Source of the DNA: Dromiciops gliroides
Taxonomy: Eukaryota; Chordata; Mammalia; Microbiotheria; Microbiotheriidae
Assembly (NCBI RefSeq): GCF_019393635.1
Contig: NC_057861.1
Location: 77,383,327-77,447,326, forward strand
Reading direction: 5' to 3'
DNA length: 64,000 nucleotides
Below, piece by piece: positions 44,885-56,241 of the stretch. The position numbers and the translations under genes were made by a program. Position 1 is the stretch's first letter. The number at the start of each line of letters is the position of its first letter. A model generated the notes under the pieces. That model did no database searches, was not told where the DNA came from, and saw only the letters and a program-made list of their open reading frames with translations.

Positions 44885-47343
44885 GCAGTGTAGTGTGTGT
44901 TCAGGGAAGACTAGTACCTTTGGTGGGAGGATTACTAAACACTTTTCAGCACTGCTTTCTACCTTTGGTGTCCATCTGATTCACTCAACTTTCACCCATG
45001 GCTCCAAGAAACTGTAGCATGCATAGCGGCCTCAACCCAATAAACCATTTTGGCAGAGGGGCTCAACCAGATTGAGGACAACTAAGGGGTTTCAGACACT
45101 TTGGTGAGTTGGCGGGGTATACCCCCCAAATATGAAGACTTCCCCTGGCAGAATGGGCAGATGAGAACAGTTTGTTCCAACAGCTATGAAGGCTGCTGAA
45201 ACAGGCACTGTGGAGTGCTTAGATCTTGGAGCTTGGTTAGACTTTAAAGATGCTAAGGTCATCCACTGCATTCTGAGCTAACACCAGTTATCTTGATTTA
45301 ATTTTGCTACTGGACTCCAATGACTGGAAGAGAGTAAAGCCAATGACTTTGTGCAACTCTGCCTCATTAAATCCAATTCGGCCATGAGTGAAAAGATACC
45401 TATACCATTTAACCATTTTCACCTATTTCAGATCCCTGCGGCAGTAGGCAAGTGACAAAAACATCATGTGAGGTAACACTGGAAACTGTAGTCACAACCC
45501 TCTACAACCCTTTGGTCTTCTCACTGGACTGAAGCAGCAGTTGGATTTGGTAGCCCCCTGGCTAACTAAGAAGCTTTTTTGAAGGAACACACTGCTTACA
45601 TGCTGGCATGAGGAAGGGGCTAGAAAAGGTGCCCTCAAAATTGTCTGCTTTATCCATCCATGTTCTGCTTACTATAACAAGCAGAGATACCACCCTATGG
45701 TCAAAACACAAAAAAAGGTACAAAAAATTTTGCATAGATGATCCTACTCACCATCAGTGCATGGAATGTGTGCACAGTTATGGACAACATGAAATCCAGT
45801 TGACCAGAAAAAACAAACAGCTCTTGTTGAAAGAGAACTCAGTAAGTATCACATCAAAATAGCAGCACTGAATGAAACAAGACTGGCAAATGAAAGCCAG
45901 CTTAGCAAAGTCAAGCTGGATACACATTTTTCTGGAGTGACCAATGAATGAGAGTACCACAAACTGGTTTTGCAATCAGAACTAATTTAGTCTTACCCAC
46001 TTGATAAATGGTCAAAGGATACGAACAGGAAGTTGTCAGACAAAGAAATCAAAGCTATCCATAGTCATATGAAAAAATGTTCTAAGTAACTATTGATCAA
46101 AGAAATGCAAATTAAAACAACTGTGAGGTACCACCTCACACCTATAAGAGTGGCTACTATGACAAAAAAGGAAAATGTTGGATGTTGGAGGGGATGTGGG
46201 AAAACTGGACACTAATCTACTGTTGGTGGAGTTGTGAACTGATCCAACCATTCTGGAGAGCAATTTGGAACTATGCCCAAAAGGCTATAAAACTGTACAT
46301 ACCCTTTGATCCAGAAATACCACTGCTAGGTTTATATCCCAAAGACATCCCCAAAAAGAAAAAAAGACCTATTTGTTTAAAAAATACTTATAACAGTTCT
46401 TTTTGTGGTGGCTAAGAATTGGAAATCAAAGGAATGCCCATCAGTTGGGGAATGGCTAAACAAACTGTGGTATATGATTATGATGGAATATTTTTGAGCT
46501 TTAAAAATGACAAGCAGGATGATTTCAGAAAAACCTGGAAAGACAAACAGAATATAACAGTATAGTGAAGTGAACAGAACCAAGAGAACATTATTCACAG
46601 TAACACAGCAATATTGTTTGAAGAATTGTAAATGACAACTATTTTCAGCGATACGATGGATGATCCAGGATAATCCCAAAGGACTAATGATGAAGTACAG
46701 GAGCCATCTCCAAAGAAAGAACTGATATTGATTGAACACAGACTGAAGCATGGTATTTTTCACTTTCTTTCATCTTTTTATTTTATTCTAGTTTTCTTAT
46801 ATAAAATTATTAATATAGTAATATTTTACATAGTTGCACATGCATAACCTATTTCTGATTGCTTACCACCTTGGCAGGGAAGAGGGGAGGAAGGGAAGGA
46901 GGGATAGAATTTGGAACGAAAAACTTTAAATAAAATGTTTGTTAGAATTAAAAAAAAATTTTTTAAACTAATCTAGTCAACAAGCTTGTATGCCTACTAA
47001 AATGAGTGAATGACAGGCTCATAACAATGCAATTGTCACTTACTTGCAGGAAAGCATCATGCCACTATCAACAGTGCATATACTCCCACCATGATGAACC
47101 CTGATGAAGTCAATGAAAAATTTAATGAAGACCCGTCAGGCCATTCATCATCAATGTGCTGAAAGAGTACAAGCTTTTAATCCTGGGTGACTTTAATTCA
47201 AGAGTAGGCACAGACTAATAGACATGGCAGGGAGTCCTTGGGAGGAATGGAGTCAGAAACAACAGCAACAGTCACTTACTACTGAAGACTTATCCATCTT
47301 ATGACCTTCTTATCACCAAAACTGCTTTACATTTGCCTAAACA
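44885..47343 (+). mobile_element. RTE LINE 5' part and endonuclease domain, split by L1
   Basis: The 5' region matches the antisense copy at 61,690. At 45,780-45,975 the translation gives a degraded IAALNETRLAN-type endonuclease motif. At 46,980-47,340 it resumes with an AYTPTMMNPDEV-like and LGDFNSRVGT-like segment. The L1 at 45,993 interrupts it, and all frames are broken. Confidence 0.75.
45993..46965 (+). mobile_element. L1 3' part inserted in RTE, 13-bp TSD
   Basis: Runs from gataaatggtcaaaggatac through gggatgtgggaaaactgg to the A-rich end. TSD AACTAATTTAGTC (45,980-45,992) and AACTAATCTAGTC (46,966-46,978), one mismatch. Confidence 0.9.
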
Positions 47344-47549
47344 CAAATTTCCCAATTTATAAATGGTCAAAGGATATGAACAAGCAGTGTTCAGAAGAAG
47401 AAATCAAAGTTATTTATAGTCATATAAAAATATTCTAAATCACTACTGATTAGAAAAATGCAAATTAAACAACTGAGTATGAACTCAAAAATGAAAAAAT
47501 GCTGGAGGAATTGAGGGAAAATAGATGCACTAATAAAGTGTTGGTTATG
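47344..47549 (+). mobile_element. Short L1 fragment at RTE end
   Basis: Contains tataaatggtcaaaggatatg and aaatgcaaattaaacaactg, collinear with the L1 at 45,993 but ending early. Confidence 0.7.
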
Positions 47550-47711
47550 CGGCAGCTAGATGGTGCAGTAGATAGAGCACCAGCCCTGGAGTCAGGAGTA
47601 CCTGAGTTCAAATCCAGCCTCAGACACTTAACACTTACTAGCTGTGTGACCCTGGGCAAGTCACTTAACCCCAATTGCCTCACCAAAAGAACAACAACAA
47701 CAACCAAAAAA
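47550..47711 (+). mobile_element. WSINE1-type SINE
   Basis: Body complete. The tail became AAC-rich. It ends the L1 fragment. Confidence 0.88.
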
Positions 47712-47859
47712 ATAATAATGATTTATTAAAAGTAGAAGAAATATATGATTTTGTAACATTTTAATGTTACAATGTTTTTTTGAGGGGATATTCATTACAT
47801 CCTTAGAAATTAATAATTTCTTAATACCTCAATAAATATAAGAACATGTGTTTTATGGG

Positions 47860-48877
47860 GGAAAAATTTTATTAAGCAGTTCTTCTGTGCCAGAAGAATT
47901 TTGTATAAGATACAAAGAAAGGCAAAAAGAGTGCCTGCCTTCAAGAGGGGGATTCAATGTTGAGATGAACAGGTGCATATAAGATAGAGAGGAGACTGGG
48001 AAAGACCTACTACAGAATGGAATATGAATTGAGTTGTGAAGGTAGGCAGGGAAAGTAAGAGACAGAGGGAAGGGGAGGGAAGGAGGGAAGGGAAGGAGGA
48101 AGAGAGAGAGAGAGAAGAGAGAAGGGAGGGAGGGAGAGAGAGGGAAAAGGAGAAAGGGAGAGAGGGGGGTGCAGCTAGGTGGCACAGTGGTCAGAGTAAC
48201 AGGCCTGGAGTCAGCAAGGCTCATCTTCTGGTGTTCAAATCTGGCCTCAGACATTTAACTAGCTCTGCAACCAGGACAAGTCACTTAGCCCTGTTTGTCT
48301 CTGTTTCCTCATCTATAAAATGAAATGGAGAAGGAAATGGCAAACTTCTCCCATGTCTTTGGTAAGAAAACTCCAAATGGGGTCACAAAGAGTCAGACAT
48401 GACTTAAAATGACTAAACTAGGAGAGAGAACATTCCACATATGTAGGACAGTCATTGCAAAGATATGGAGATGGGAGATGAAGTGCAAGGAACAATAAAT
48501 AGGCCAAAGTTGTTGGATCATAGAGTGTGTAGGAGATAAAATGTAAGAAGACTAAAAAGCCAGATTGTAGGGAGGGCCAGACTATAAAGAGCTTTGAATG
48601 CCAAAGGATATTTATATTTTCTTCTGAAAGTATTTAGGGAGCCACTGGAGTTTACTGACTAGAAAAAGTGACATGGACAGACCTATACTTTACGAAAATA
48701 TCTTTAGTGATTAAATGAGGATAGAGTGGAATTAGAAAAGACAAGGCAGGAAGACCAATTAGATGACTATTACACCGCCATCTAAGGTGACTACCTCTCT
48801 TGGTATGCCACTTGAAAATCAGGCCTGGGTATCTTTTCGTAGTTCCTAATGACTTTCTCTGTTCCTAGACTTCCTAT
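47860..48877 (-). mobile_element. L2 LINE, antisense, with nested SINE
   Basis: Antisense L2 text (gcctgccttcaagaggggg, gagccactggagtttactg, aggcaggaagaccaattag) flanks the SINE at 48,167. The 48,055-48,165 stretch is a GAGA-type purine repeat. Confidence 0.7.
48167..48418 (+). mobile_element. SINE with BovB-like tail
   Basis: Same composition as the element at 12,744: tRNA-like head, then gagaaggaaatggcaaac, ccaaatggggtcacaaagag and tcagacatgac. Confidence 0.8.
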
Positions 48878-49452
48878 TGTTATGGTCCCAGAGCACCCCA
48901 GAAGTTTTCTGGGGTACATCAAGGAACCTTCTTGATAAATTAAACTAAAGGACAGACACACCTAAAGAGATAAGTGGCACTGTATCAGGACTGAGCTAGC
49001 TCCAGGACCACCACCCTTCATTCCAGTCTCCCCCACCCCTGGGGAGATAAGAACAGGTGTGGCTGCTGCCTTTGTGGCATGAGGAGGAGAGAGATGGCTT
49101 GAGAGATCCGAAGCCATCCCCCACCCAACTCCCCCAGCCACCACCAGTGGGGAATGATCCTCCCCCAATAAGAGAATTTTCCACAGTCAGATGATCACCC
49201 CCATCAGTCCTCTATAAAAGTATCTGCCTGTCTCCTGCTGGAGGAGATAGGTATCTCAGAGGCACCCCTCTGTGCCATGCCTTCTCCCCATGAGAAAAAG
49301 TCCAAGGATTTCTCTCTTGGTTTCCTTTCCCTAGCACCCTAAATAAACTATTATTTTATTCTAATTGGATTTGTGTGCAAGAGGGTATAATTCTTTAAAG
49401 AGGAATTCCTAAGGACCCCTACCCCAAACCCCCCACCTATTTCCCCATAACA
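48878..49452 (+). mobile_element. Solo LTR (family B) with TATA and polyA signal
   Basis: Bounded by TGTTATGG and CCATAACA, with CTAT duplicated at 48,874-48,877 and 49,453-49,456. TATAAAA lies near 49,214 and AATAAA at 49,342-49,347, spaced as in a retroviral promoter and R region. No internal genes. Confidence 0.85.
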
Positions 49453-49534
49453 CTATGACCCCAAGCTTCATGGTATACTCTATCATTGAAAGAACTTTAT
49501 TCACACTGCTGGCCAAGATGGCTGCTTAAATAGA

Positions 49535-49680
49535 GGCAGACTAGGTGTGCAGTGGATAAAGCACCAGCCCTGGATTCAGGAAGACTTGAGTTCAAATCCA
49601 TCCTCAGACACTTGACACTTACTAGCTGTGTGACCCTGGGGTAGTCACTTAACCCTCATTGCCCCACCAAAAAAAAAAAA
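49535..49680 (+). mobile_element. WSINE1-type SINE, head damaged
   Basis: The head is shortened (ggcagactaggtgtgcag); the rest is intact with an A12 tail. Confidence 0.82.
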
Positions 49681-49704
49681 GTGGGCTGCATGTTTCATGT
49701 CTTT

Positions 49705-49850
49705 AGGGCAGCTAGGTGGTGCAGTGGATAGAGCACAGGCCCTGGATTCAGGAGGACCTGAGTTCAAATCCAGCCTCAGACACTTGACACTTACTAGCTG
49801 TGTGACCCTGGGCAAGTCACTTAACCCTTATCGCCCACCCCCCCAAAAAA
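49705..49850 (+). mobile_element. WSINE1-type SINE
   Basis: Full-length, same orientation, 25 bases after the previous copy. Confidence 0.88.
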
Positions 49851-50100
49851 ATAATCCAATAAAGGAGTTTGGAGTAACTCAGCATACAGTATTTGAGTTG
49901 GTTACCTATTAGGACTCCACTCCTGCTGTTCTTTCCACATGGGCTACACATATGCTATAAGATATCACATATGAGAGTAATCAAAGCCTGAAAAAGCTTG
50001 AGCTTTTCCACTAAGGTTGGCAACCACTTTTTATGTTTTCATCTCATCTGAAGTCATGAGGCATTATCCTTTTTTTTTTTTAATTCCATGCTATAATTAT

Positions 50101-50255
50101 AGGAAGCAGCTAGTGTCACAGTGTATAGAGAGTACTGGGCCTAGAGATGGGAAGAACTTAGTTCAAATCCAACCTCAAACACTTACTAGCAATGTGACCC
50201 TAGGTAAGTGATTTAACCTTCATTCAATTTCCTCAAGTGTAAAATTGGGGGCAAG
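50101..50255 (+). repeat. Old CORE-SINE/MIR-type copy
   Basis: Same architecture but strongly diverged (ttactagcaatgtgacccta, ttcaatttcctcaagtgtaa). Confidence 0.6.
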
Positions 50256-50339
50256 GGTGGATGGGTGGGTGGAGTGTCAAGGAAAGTTCCTCTATAGAAG
50301 ATGGCATTTGAGCTAAGTCCTGAAAGAAGCCTGGGATTC

Positions 50340-51122
50340 TTTTTTTCCCCCAATGATATTCCCCCCCCCAATTACATGTAAAAACAATTTTTTAACATTT
50401 GGTTTGGTTTTGCAATCATATAAAACACATTTCCATATTAGTCATTTTGTGGGTGAAAATAAGAAAGAAAGAAGAAGGAAGGAAAGAAAGTGAAAAATAG
50501 TATCCTGGGGCAGCTAGATGGCGCAGTGGATAAAGCAACAGCCCTGGATTCAGGAGTACCTGAGTTCAAATCCGGCCTCAGACACTTGACACTTACTAGC
50601 TGTGTGACCTTGGACAAGTCACTTAACCCCCATTGCCCCACAAAATTAAAAAACAAACAAACAAAAAATAGTATTCTTCAGTCTATTCAGAGGCCATTAG
50701 TTCTTTCTCTGGAGGCAGATAGCATCTTTCATCAGGAGTCTTTTGGGATTGTCTTGCATCATTGTATTGCTCAGAATAACTATAGTTAAGTCATTCACAG
50801 TTGTTCATCAAATATTACTGTTACTGTATACAATGTTCTTCTAGTTTTGCTCACTTCACTTTGCATCAGTTCATGTAAGCCTTTCCAGGTGTTTTCTGAA
50901 ATGACCCTGTTTGTCATTTCTTATAGAACAATAAAATTACAGTCATATGCCACAACTTGTTTGGCTATTCCCCAATTGATGGGCATTCCCTCGATTCACA
51001 GTTCTTAGCCACCACAAAAAGAGCTACTATAAATTTGTTTGTACAAAAAGGTTCCTGCCCCCCCCTTCTTAAATCAAAGGGCAGGCACAGTTTTATAACC
51101 CTTTGGGCATAGTTCCAAATTG
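50340..51122 (-). mobile_element. L1 3' part, antisense, in L2, with nested SINE
   Basis: Minus-strand L1 3' UTR and late ORF2 region (ccccaattgatgggcattcc, gccaccacaaaaagagctac). TSD GAAGCCTGGGATTC (50,326-50,339) and GAAGCCAGGGATTC (51,123-51,136). The SINE at 50,507 is inside, so three layers are stacked: L2, L1, SINE. Confidence 0.88.
50507..50663 (+). mobile_element. WSINE1-type SINE nested in L1
   Basis: Flanked by AAAAATAGTATCCT and AAAAATAGTATTCT. The youngest layer of this nest. Confidence 0.9.
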
Positions 51123-51339
51123 GAAGCCAGGGATTCAAAGAGGTAGCAATGAGGAAGAAGAACATGCATCATGGTGTCCTGCAGTGCAAAGCCAGATGTT
51201 GGAGAGGGAGTATTATGTTTTAGGAAGAGAGTATAGAATATGGAGGGGAATATTGTATAAAAAGACAAAAAAGGTAGAAAGGGGCCAGGCTGTCACAAAT
51301 TTTTAATGCCATACTAAGTTGTTTATATTTAATGCTGGT

Positions 51340-52650
51340 TGTTGTCTTTCTCACAAAGAAGACCAAAATGATATCACTATCTCAGGGTCAACGTACGGTG
51401 TGTCCAGTTGTGGCTGATCAGAAACAGTATGAGCTCAGAAGGTTCGACTACAGGTCTGTCACAAATAGCCTGTATCTTCTTTTGGGAGGGAGACATCTCT
51501 AAATTTTTACATCTCACGTTTCTTTTGACCTATCATACCTTCTCTGATGTAGGACAAGCCATGATGGATGGTCCTGTGCCAGTGTCTCCCATGTCTCATA
51601 AAAAATTCCAAAGTTCTTCAGAGGGATATAGTGTGCTTGTATCATTTCTTCTGACCTTTCCATGAACACTTGCTTTGTGTGAGTTCTCCATAAAATAGTC
51701 TTTTAGGCAAAGGTACTTTTGGCATTTGAACAAGGTGCACAGCCCATCAGAGTTGCACTCTCTGTAGTAGAGTTTGAATACTTGGCAGTTCAACTAGAGA
51801 GAAGACCTCAGTGTCTGGTACCTTATCTTGTCAGGTGATCTTCAGAATCTTCCTAAGACAATTCAAATGGAAGCAATTCAGTTTCCTGGCAAGGTGCTGG
51901 TTACTGTCCAGGTTTCACAAGGATACAACATTGAGGTCAGCACAACAGCTCTGTAGACCTTCACTTTGGTAGGCAGCCTAAATACCTCTTCTTTCCCACA
52001 CTTTCTTTCAGAGCCTACCACACACTAAGCTAGCTCTAGCAATTGTGTACATCAACCTCAACATCTATACATCCATCCCTAGAAAGCTACTCTTGCAGTT
52101 TCCCTGTTACCAGTGGAGTGAAACAGGGCTATGAGCTCCTATGCTTTTTAGCATGATGTTTTCAGCAATGTTGTCAGATGCCTTCATTAAGGACAAAAGT
52201 GGCATTATGATCAGTTACCATAGTGATGAAATTATTTAACTTGAAAAGGCTATAAGCCAAGACTATAGCAAAAGGAAAGTTAGTGGGGCAGCTAGGTGGT
52301 GCAGTGGATAGAGCACTGACCCTGGATTCAGGAGTACCTGAGTTCAAATCTGGCCTCAGATTTGACTTAACACTTACTAGCTGTGTGACTCTGGGCAAGT
52401 CACTTAAACCCAATTGCCTCACTAAAAAAAAAAAAATTTAATAAAAAAAAAGGAAAGTTGGCACATGACTTTTTGTTCACAAATGATTATAGACTCAATG
52501 CAGCCTCTGAGAATTGAGATGCAACAGAATATGGATTGACTCTCTGCCACTTGTACTAATTTTGGTCTGAAGAGTAACACCAAAAAAACAGAGGTTCTCC
52601 ACTAGCCAATACTATACTTTCATATGTGGAACCATTGGTTATAGCAAATA
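51340..52650. mobile_element. RTE LINE 3' part with inverted 5' segment
   Basis: From 51,340 to about 52,080 the minus strand reads the RTE 3' end (VHIDVEVD, AVVLTSMLY, then the C-terminal part). From about 52,085 to 52,650 the plus strand reads the reverse transcriptase just upstream of that (PVTSGVKQG, FSNVVRC-type text, TEVLH). The pieces join the same ORF but in opposite directions, as in twin-priming inversion. A SINE at 52,285 lies inside. Confidence 0.75.
52285..52447 (+). mobile_element. WSINE1-type SINE nested in RTE
   Basis: TSD AAAAGGAAAGTTAG against AAAAGGAAAGTTGG. The RTE frame resumes after it. Confidence 0.9.
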
Positions 52651-52808
52651 TTTAATCCTAGAGACAATATGAACCCACTGGAGTTTATTGAAGGGAAAGA
52701 AGGGACCTAAGGTTTAAAATAACTTTGGCAGCTAAATGGAACGTGGATTAAACTGGGAAGAGACTTTGAGCAGGGAGAACAATTCAAGAACTAAATAGTC
52801 CATGTGAG

Positions 52809-52957
52809 GAGGCAGCAAGGTGGCACAGTGAATAAAGCACCAGTTCTGGATTCAGGAGGACCTGAGTTCAAATCCAGCCTCAGACACTTGACACTTACTA
52901 GCTGTGTGACCCTGGGCAAGTTACTTAACCCTCACTGCCCTGCAAAAAAAAAAAAAT
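52809..52957 (+). mobile_element. WSINE1-type SINE
   Basis: Full length with an A13 tail; faces an inverted copy 15 bases on. Confidence 0.88.
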
Positions 52958-52971
52958 AAATGAATGAAGAT

Positions 52972-53123
52972 TCTTTTTTTTTCTTTTGTGGGGCATGGAA
53001 GGTTAAGTGACTTGCCCAGGGTCACACAGCTAGTAAGTATCAAGTATCTGAGGTCGGATTTGAACTCAGGCCCTCCTGACTCCAGGACTGATGCTTTATC
53101 CACTGCGCCACCTAGCTGCCCCC
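52972..53123 (-). mobile_element. WSINE1-type SINE, inverted partner
   Basis: Flanked by AATGAATGAA on both sides. An (AATG)/(AAAT) microsatellite follows at 53,125-53,166. Confidence 0.88.
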
Positions 53124-53235
53124 TCAATGAATGAATGAATGAATAAATAAATAAATAAATAAATAATCCATGTGAGAAAGCCTGAATAAAAGAAGTAGCT
53201 GTATGAATGGAGAGAACATATATAAGAAATGTAGA

Positions 53236-53382
53236 AGGGCCAGCTAGGTGGCACAGTGGATAGAGCATCGGCCCTGAAGTCAGGAGGACCTGAGTTCAAA
53301 TCTGACCTCAGACGCTTAACACTTACTAGCTATGTGACCCTGGGCAAGTCACTTAACCCCAGTTGCCTCACCAAAAAGAAAA
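53236..53382 (+). mobile_element. WSINE1-type SINE
   Basis: Perfect 12-bp TSD AAGAAATGTAGA (53,224-53,235 and 53,383-53,394). Confidence 0.92.
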
Positions 53383-53559
53383 AAGAAATGTAGAGAAAGA
53401 AATTACGAGATTTGCAACTGATTGGATATATGGATGAAGCAAGTACAGTCAAGACACTAAGATGTCAAACCTATGTGATCTGATGGATGATGGTGCCATC
53501 AATAGTTCATGACTGGAATAGAGCAGAGATTCTTAAACTTTTTCTACTCACGACCTCTT

Positions 53560-53789
53560 TTTTTTTTTTTTTAATTGTGTAAGACTTTTTATTATTATTT
53601 TTTAATTATAAAAGTATTTTATTATTTCCAGTTATATGTCAAGATAGTTTTCAACATTTCTTTTCATAAGATTTTTAGTTCCAAATTTTTCTCCTTCCCT
53701 TCCTTCCCTCCCTCCTCCCCAAGACAGAAAGCAATCTGACATAGGTTATAGATGTTCAATCACATTAAAAATATTTCTGCATTAGTAAT
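53560..53789 (-). mobile_element. L1 3' end, antisense, very short copy
   Basis: Only ~230 bp of the 3' UTR. TSD TCACGACCTCTT (53,548-53,559) and TCACAACCTCTT (53,790-53,801). Confidence 0.88.
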
Positions 53790-53870
53790 GTTCACAACCT
53801 CTTATCACCAGAGAAATTTTTACCCAACCCTGGGTATATAGGTATATAAAATAGGAATACATAACCTTTT

Positions 53871-54543
53871 TTTAAATAAAAGTATTTTATTTTTTTCCAG
53901 TTACATGTAAAGATAGTTTTCAACATTTGTTTACATAAGATTTCCAATTTCAAATTTTTCTCCCTCTCTCCCCCCTCCCCTAGACAGCAGGTAATTTAAT
54001 ATAGGTTTTTTATGTGTATATATATATATATAATAACATTAAACATATTTCTGCTTTAGTCATGTTATAAGAGAAGAATCAGAGCAATAAGGAAAAACCT
54101 CAAAATAGAAAAATAGGGGGCGGCTAGGTGGCACAGTGGATAAAGCACCGGCCCTGGATTCAGGAGTACCTGAGTTCAAATCCAGCCTCAGACACTTGAC
54201 ACTTACTAGCTGTATGACCCTGGGCAAGTCACTTAACCCCCATTGCCTGGCCAAAAAAAAAAAAGAAAAAAAAATAGTATGTTTCAATCAGCATCTATAT
54301 CCCACAGTTCTTTTTTTTTCTTTCTGGATTTGGAGAATCTTTTCTATCATGAGTCCTTTGGAACTTTCTTATACCGTTGTATTGGTGAGAAGAATCTAGT
54401 CTATCACAGTTGATCAACACATAATGTTGATGATACTGTGTACAATGTTCTTCTGATTCTGCTCATCTCACTCATCATCAGTTCATGCAAGTCCTTCCAG
54501 GTTTCTCTGAACTCCTCCTGCTCATCGTTTCTTATAAGCACAA
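53871..54543 (-). mobile_element. L1 3' end, antisense, with nested SINE
   Basis: TSD AATAGGAATACATAACC and TTTT (53,850-53,870) against AATAGGGAATACATAACC (54,542 on). The SINE at 54,117 is inside. A (TA) run lies near 54,015. Confidence 0.88.
54117..54268 (+). mobile_element. WSINE1-type SINE nested in L1
   Basis: Short duplication GAAAAATAG beside an A-rich tail; head reads ggggcggctagg as in the copy at 11,956. Confidence 0.88.
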
Positions 54544-54652
54544 TAGGGAATACATAACCTTTTACTGTTGCCCAATTTTTCATTACCCCCACATTCAGTT
54601 CCAAGATCCCATATGGGGTTTGAGACCCACAGTTTAAGAGGCTTTGGAATAG

Positions 54653-54804
54653 GGGCAGCTAGGTGGCGCAGTGGATAGAGCACCAGCCCTGGATTCAGGA
54701 GTACCTGAGTTCAAATCCGGCCTCAGACACTTAACACTTACTAGCTGTGTGACCCTGGGCAAGTCACTTAACCCCAATTGCCTCACTAAAAAAAAAAAAA
54801 AGAA
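54653..54804 (+). mobile_element. WSINE1-type SINE
   Basis: TSD GAGGCTTTGGAATAG against GAAGCTTTGGAATAG. Confidence 0.91.
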
Positions 54805-55089
54805 GAAGCTTTGGAATAGAAAACTGATTAGGGAGGAATAGAAAGATTACTTTGCAGCTATGGAGGCCCAGTTGACATTAAGTAACAGATTTGAAGTGAA
54901 CTCAGCACAGTTTCATGACTCCTTTCAGTCCCAATCCAGAGCAGACGCTAAACTCTGTATAGAAGAATTAACATGACCCTGGGGCAGTTTCCTTTATGGG
55001 AAAATGGTCTTAGTATTTTCCCATCCTGCTAGGGGCTAAAGGGAGATGAAAAAGACAAAGTCAGGGAAAAAAGATTCCCCCGCTTCCTC

Positions 55090-55900
55090 CTTCCACCTTG
55101 AATTACATCAGGCCCTTATTACAGTCTGCTTGAACTACTGCAATACTAGCATTTTAACTAGTATTTAAAACCCTCCAGAACCTGATGCCACCTGACCTTT
55201 CTAGCCATCTAATACTCTTTTCCATGTATTTTCTATTATGGACAAACTGGACAATTCTTCACCTGATATGAGAAAAAGGGTAGTTGTCTCCTCTCAGTGA
55301 GGATAATCATACTCCTCCTGACCTGTTTTTAGGACAAAGAACAAAAGTCTCAGATCCCCTCCTCCCACTCTGGCTAACAAAATCACATGGTTCCAGGAGC
55401 CCTGGTCTCAATAAGGTCCACTCTGGAGTTGTGTCCATATAAAGAAGAATAAGGTCCACTCCTGAGTTATGCCCATATAAGGAAGAGGGATGGGAATACT
55501 GCATTCTGATTAGCTAGTTTTTGCACGCAGATTGTAATCCTTGAGTAATCCAACCAATGATGAAAAAGGAAGGGTCCATTCACATTAAGGACTAGGGTTT
55601 AAAACAGGGCCTGCGAGCCCCCTTTCTTTGCACCCACTAGCTGCACACTAGGGTACCTCCTTCACATCCCTGCTGAGTTCCTGAGAATTATTGAGAAGAG
55701 GATTGTTTTCCCTCACACCTGACAGGAACACACACTGAGCTTTCTTGCCTCCATGCCTTTTCGCTCATGCACTTCCCTCTGTCTATAGTGTTCTCTCTCC
55801 CCATCTTCCCACCTCCTCCAAAAAGCCTTCCAGGATTCCAGCCTTGATTAAGTCTTCTACCTCTCACTAAACGAAAACTTGTACCTCCCTGTAACTCTCT
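55090..55900 (+). mobile_element. L2 LINE 3' part, sense, split by LTR
   Basis: L2 text (ttgaactactgcaatactagc, ccctccagaacctgatgcc) breaks at the LTR at 55,267 and resumes with ctttcttgcctccatgcct. Confidence 0.65.
55267..55717 (+). mobile_element. Solo LTR (family C), plus
   Basis: Begins TATGAGAAAAAGGGTAG and ends TTTCCCTCACA. CCTGA is duplicated at 55,262-55,266 and 55,718-55,722. A TATA-like TTTAAAA lies near 55,598. Confidence 0.88.
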
Positions 55901-56241
55901 AATATAGCTATTTAACGTTGTGTGTAGTGGTGATGGTTTTGTTTTGGGGTTTTTTTTGTTTGTTTTTAAAGCCTAGACCTCTCATTATACTTACATAGAA
56001 AAATCCCAGGATGGGAATTCCTTCCCTCTAATGCAGATCAGTAATTCTTGAAATCTATACTATTAGAGAGTTACCTGGGGAGATTTGCTTAGCATAGTGC
56101 CAGACACATGGTAAGCATTTAAATTCTCTCTCTTTGTTTCTGTCTATCATACTCAAAAGTTAAGTGATTTGCCCACAGGTATTATCTGGGAGCTATAGAG
56201 AAACTATAGTGTTGATGGAGGAGGCTAAAAGAGTTAACAGA

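Larger units (their letters stand above)
50262..51335 (-). mobile_element. L2 LINE, antisense, split by L1
   Basis: Antisense L2 on both sides of the L1 insertion (gacatttgagctaagtcctg-type text before, gaaaggggccaggctgtcac after). Confidence 0.65.
52651..53540 (-). mobile_element. L2 LINE, antisense, split by three SINEs
   Basis: Antisense L2 text (cccactggagtttattgaag, aataactttggcagc, gatgatggtgccatcaat) is divided by SINEs at 52,809, 52,972 and 53,236. Confidence 0.65.

Noticed and set aside
47853..48254. A Ser/Leu/Pro-rich 133-codon minus frame
   Set aside because: It is the translation of a GAGA-type purine repeat and a SINE read backwards.
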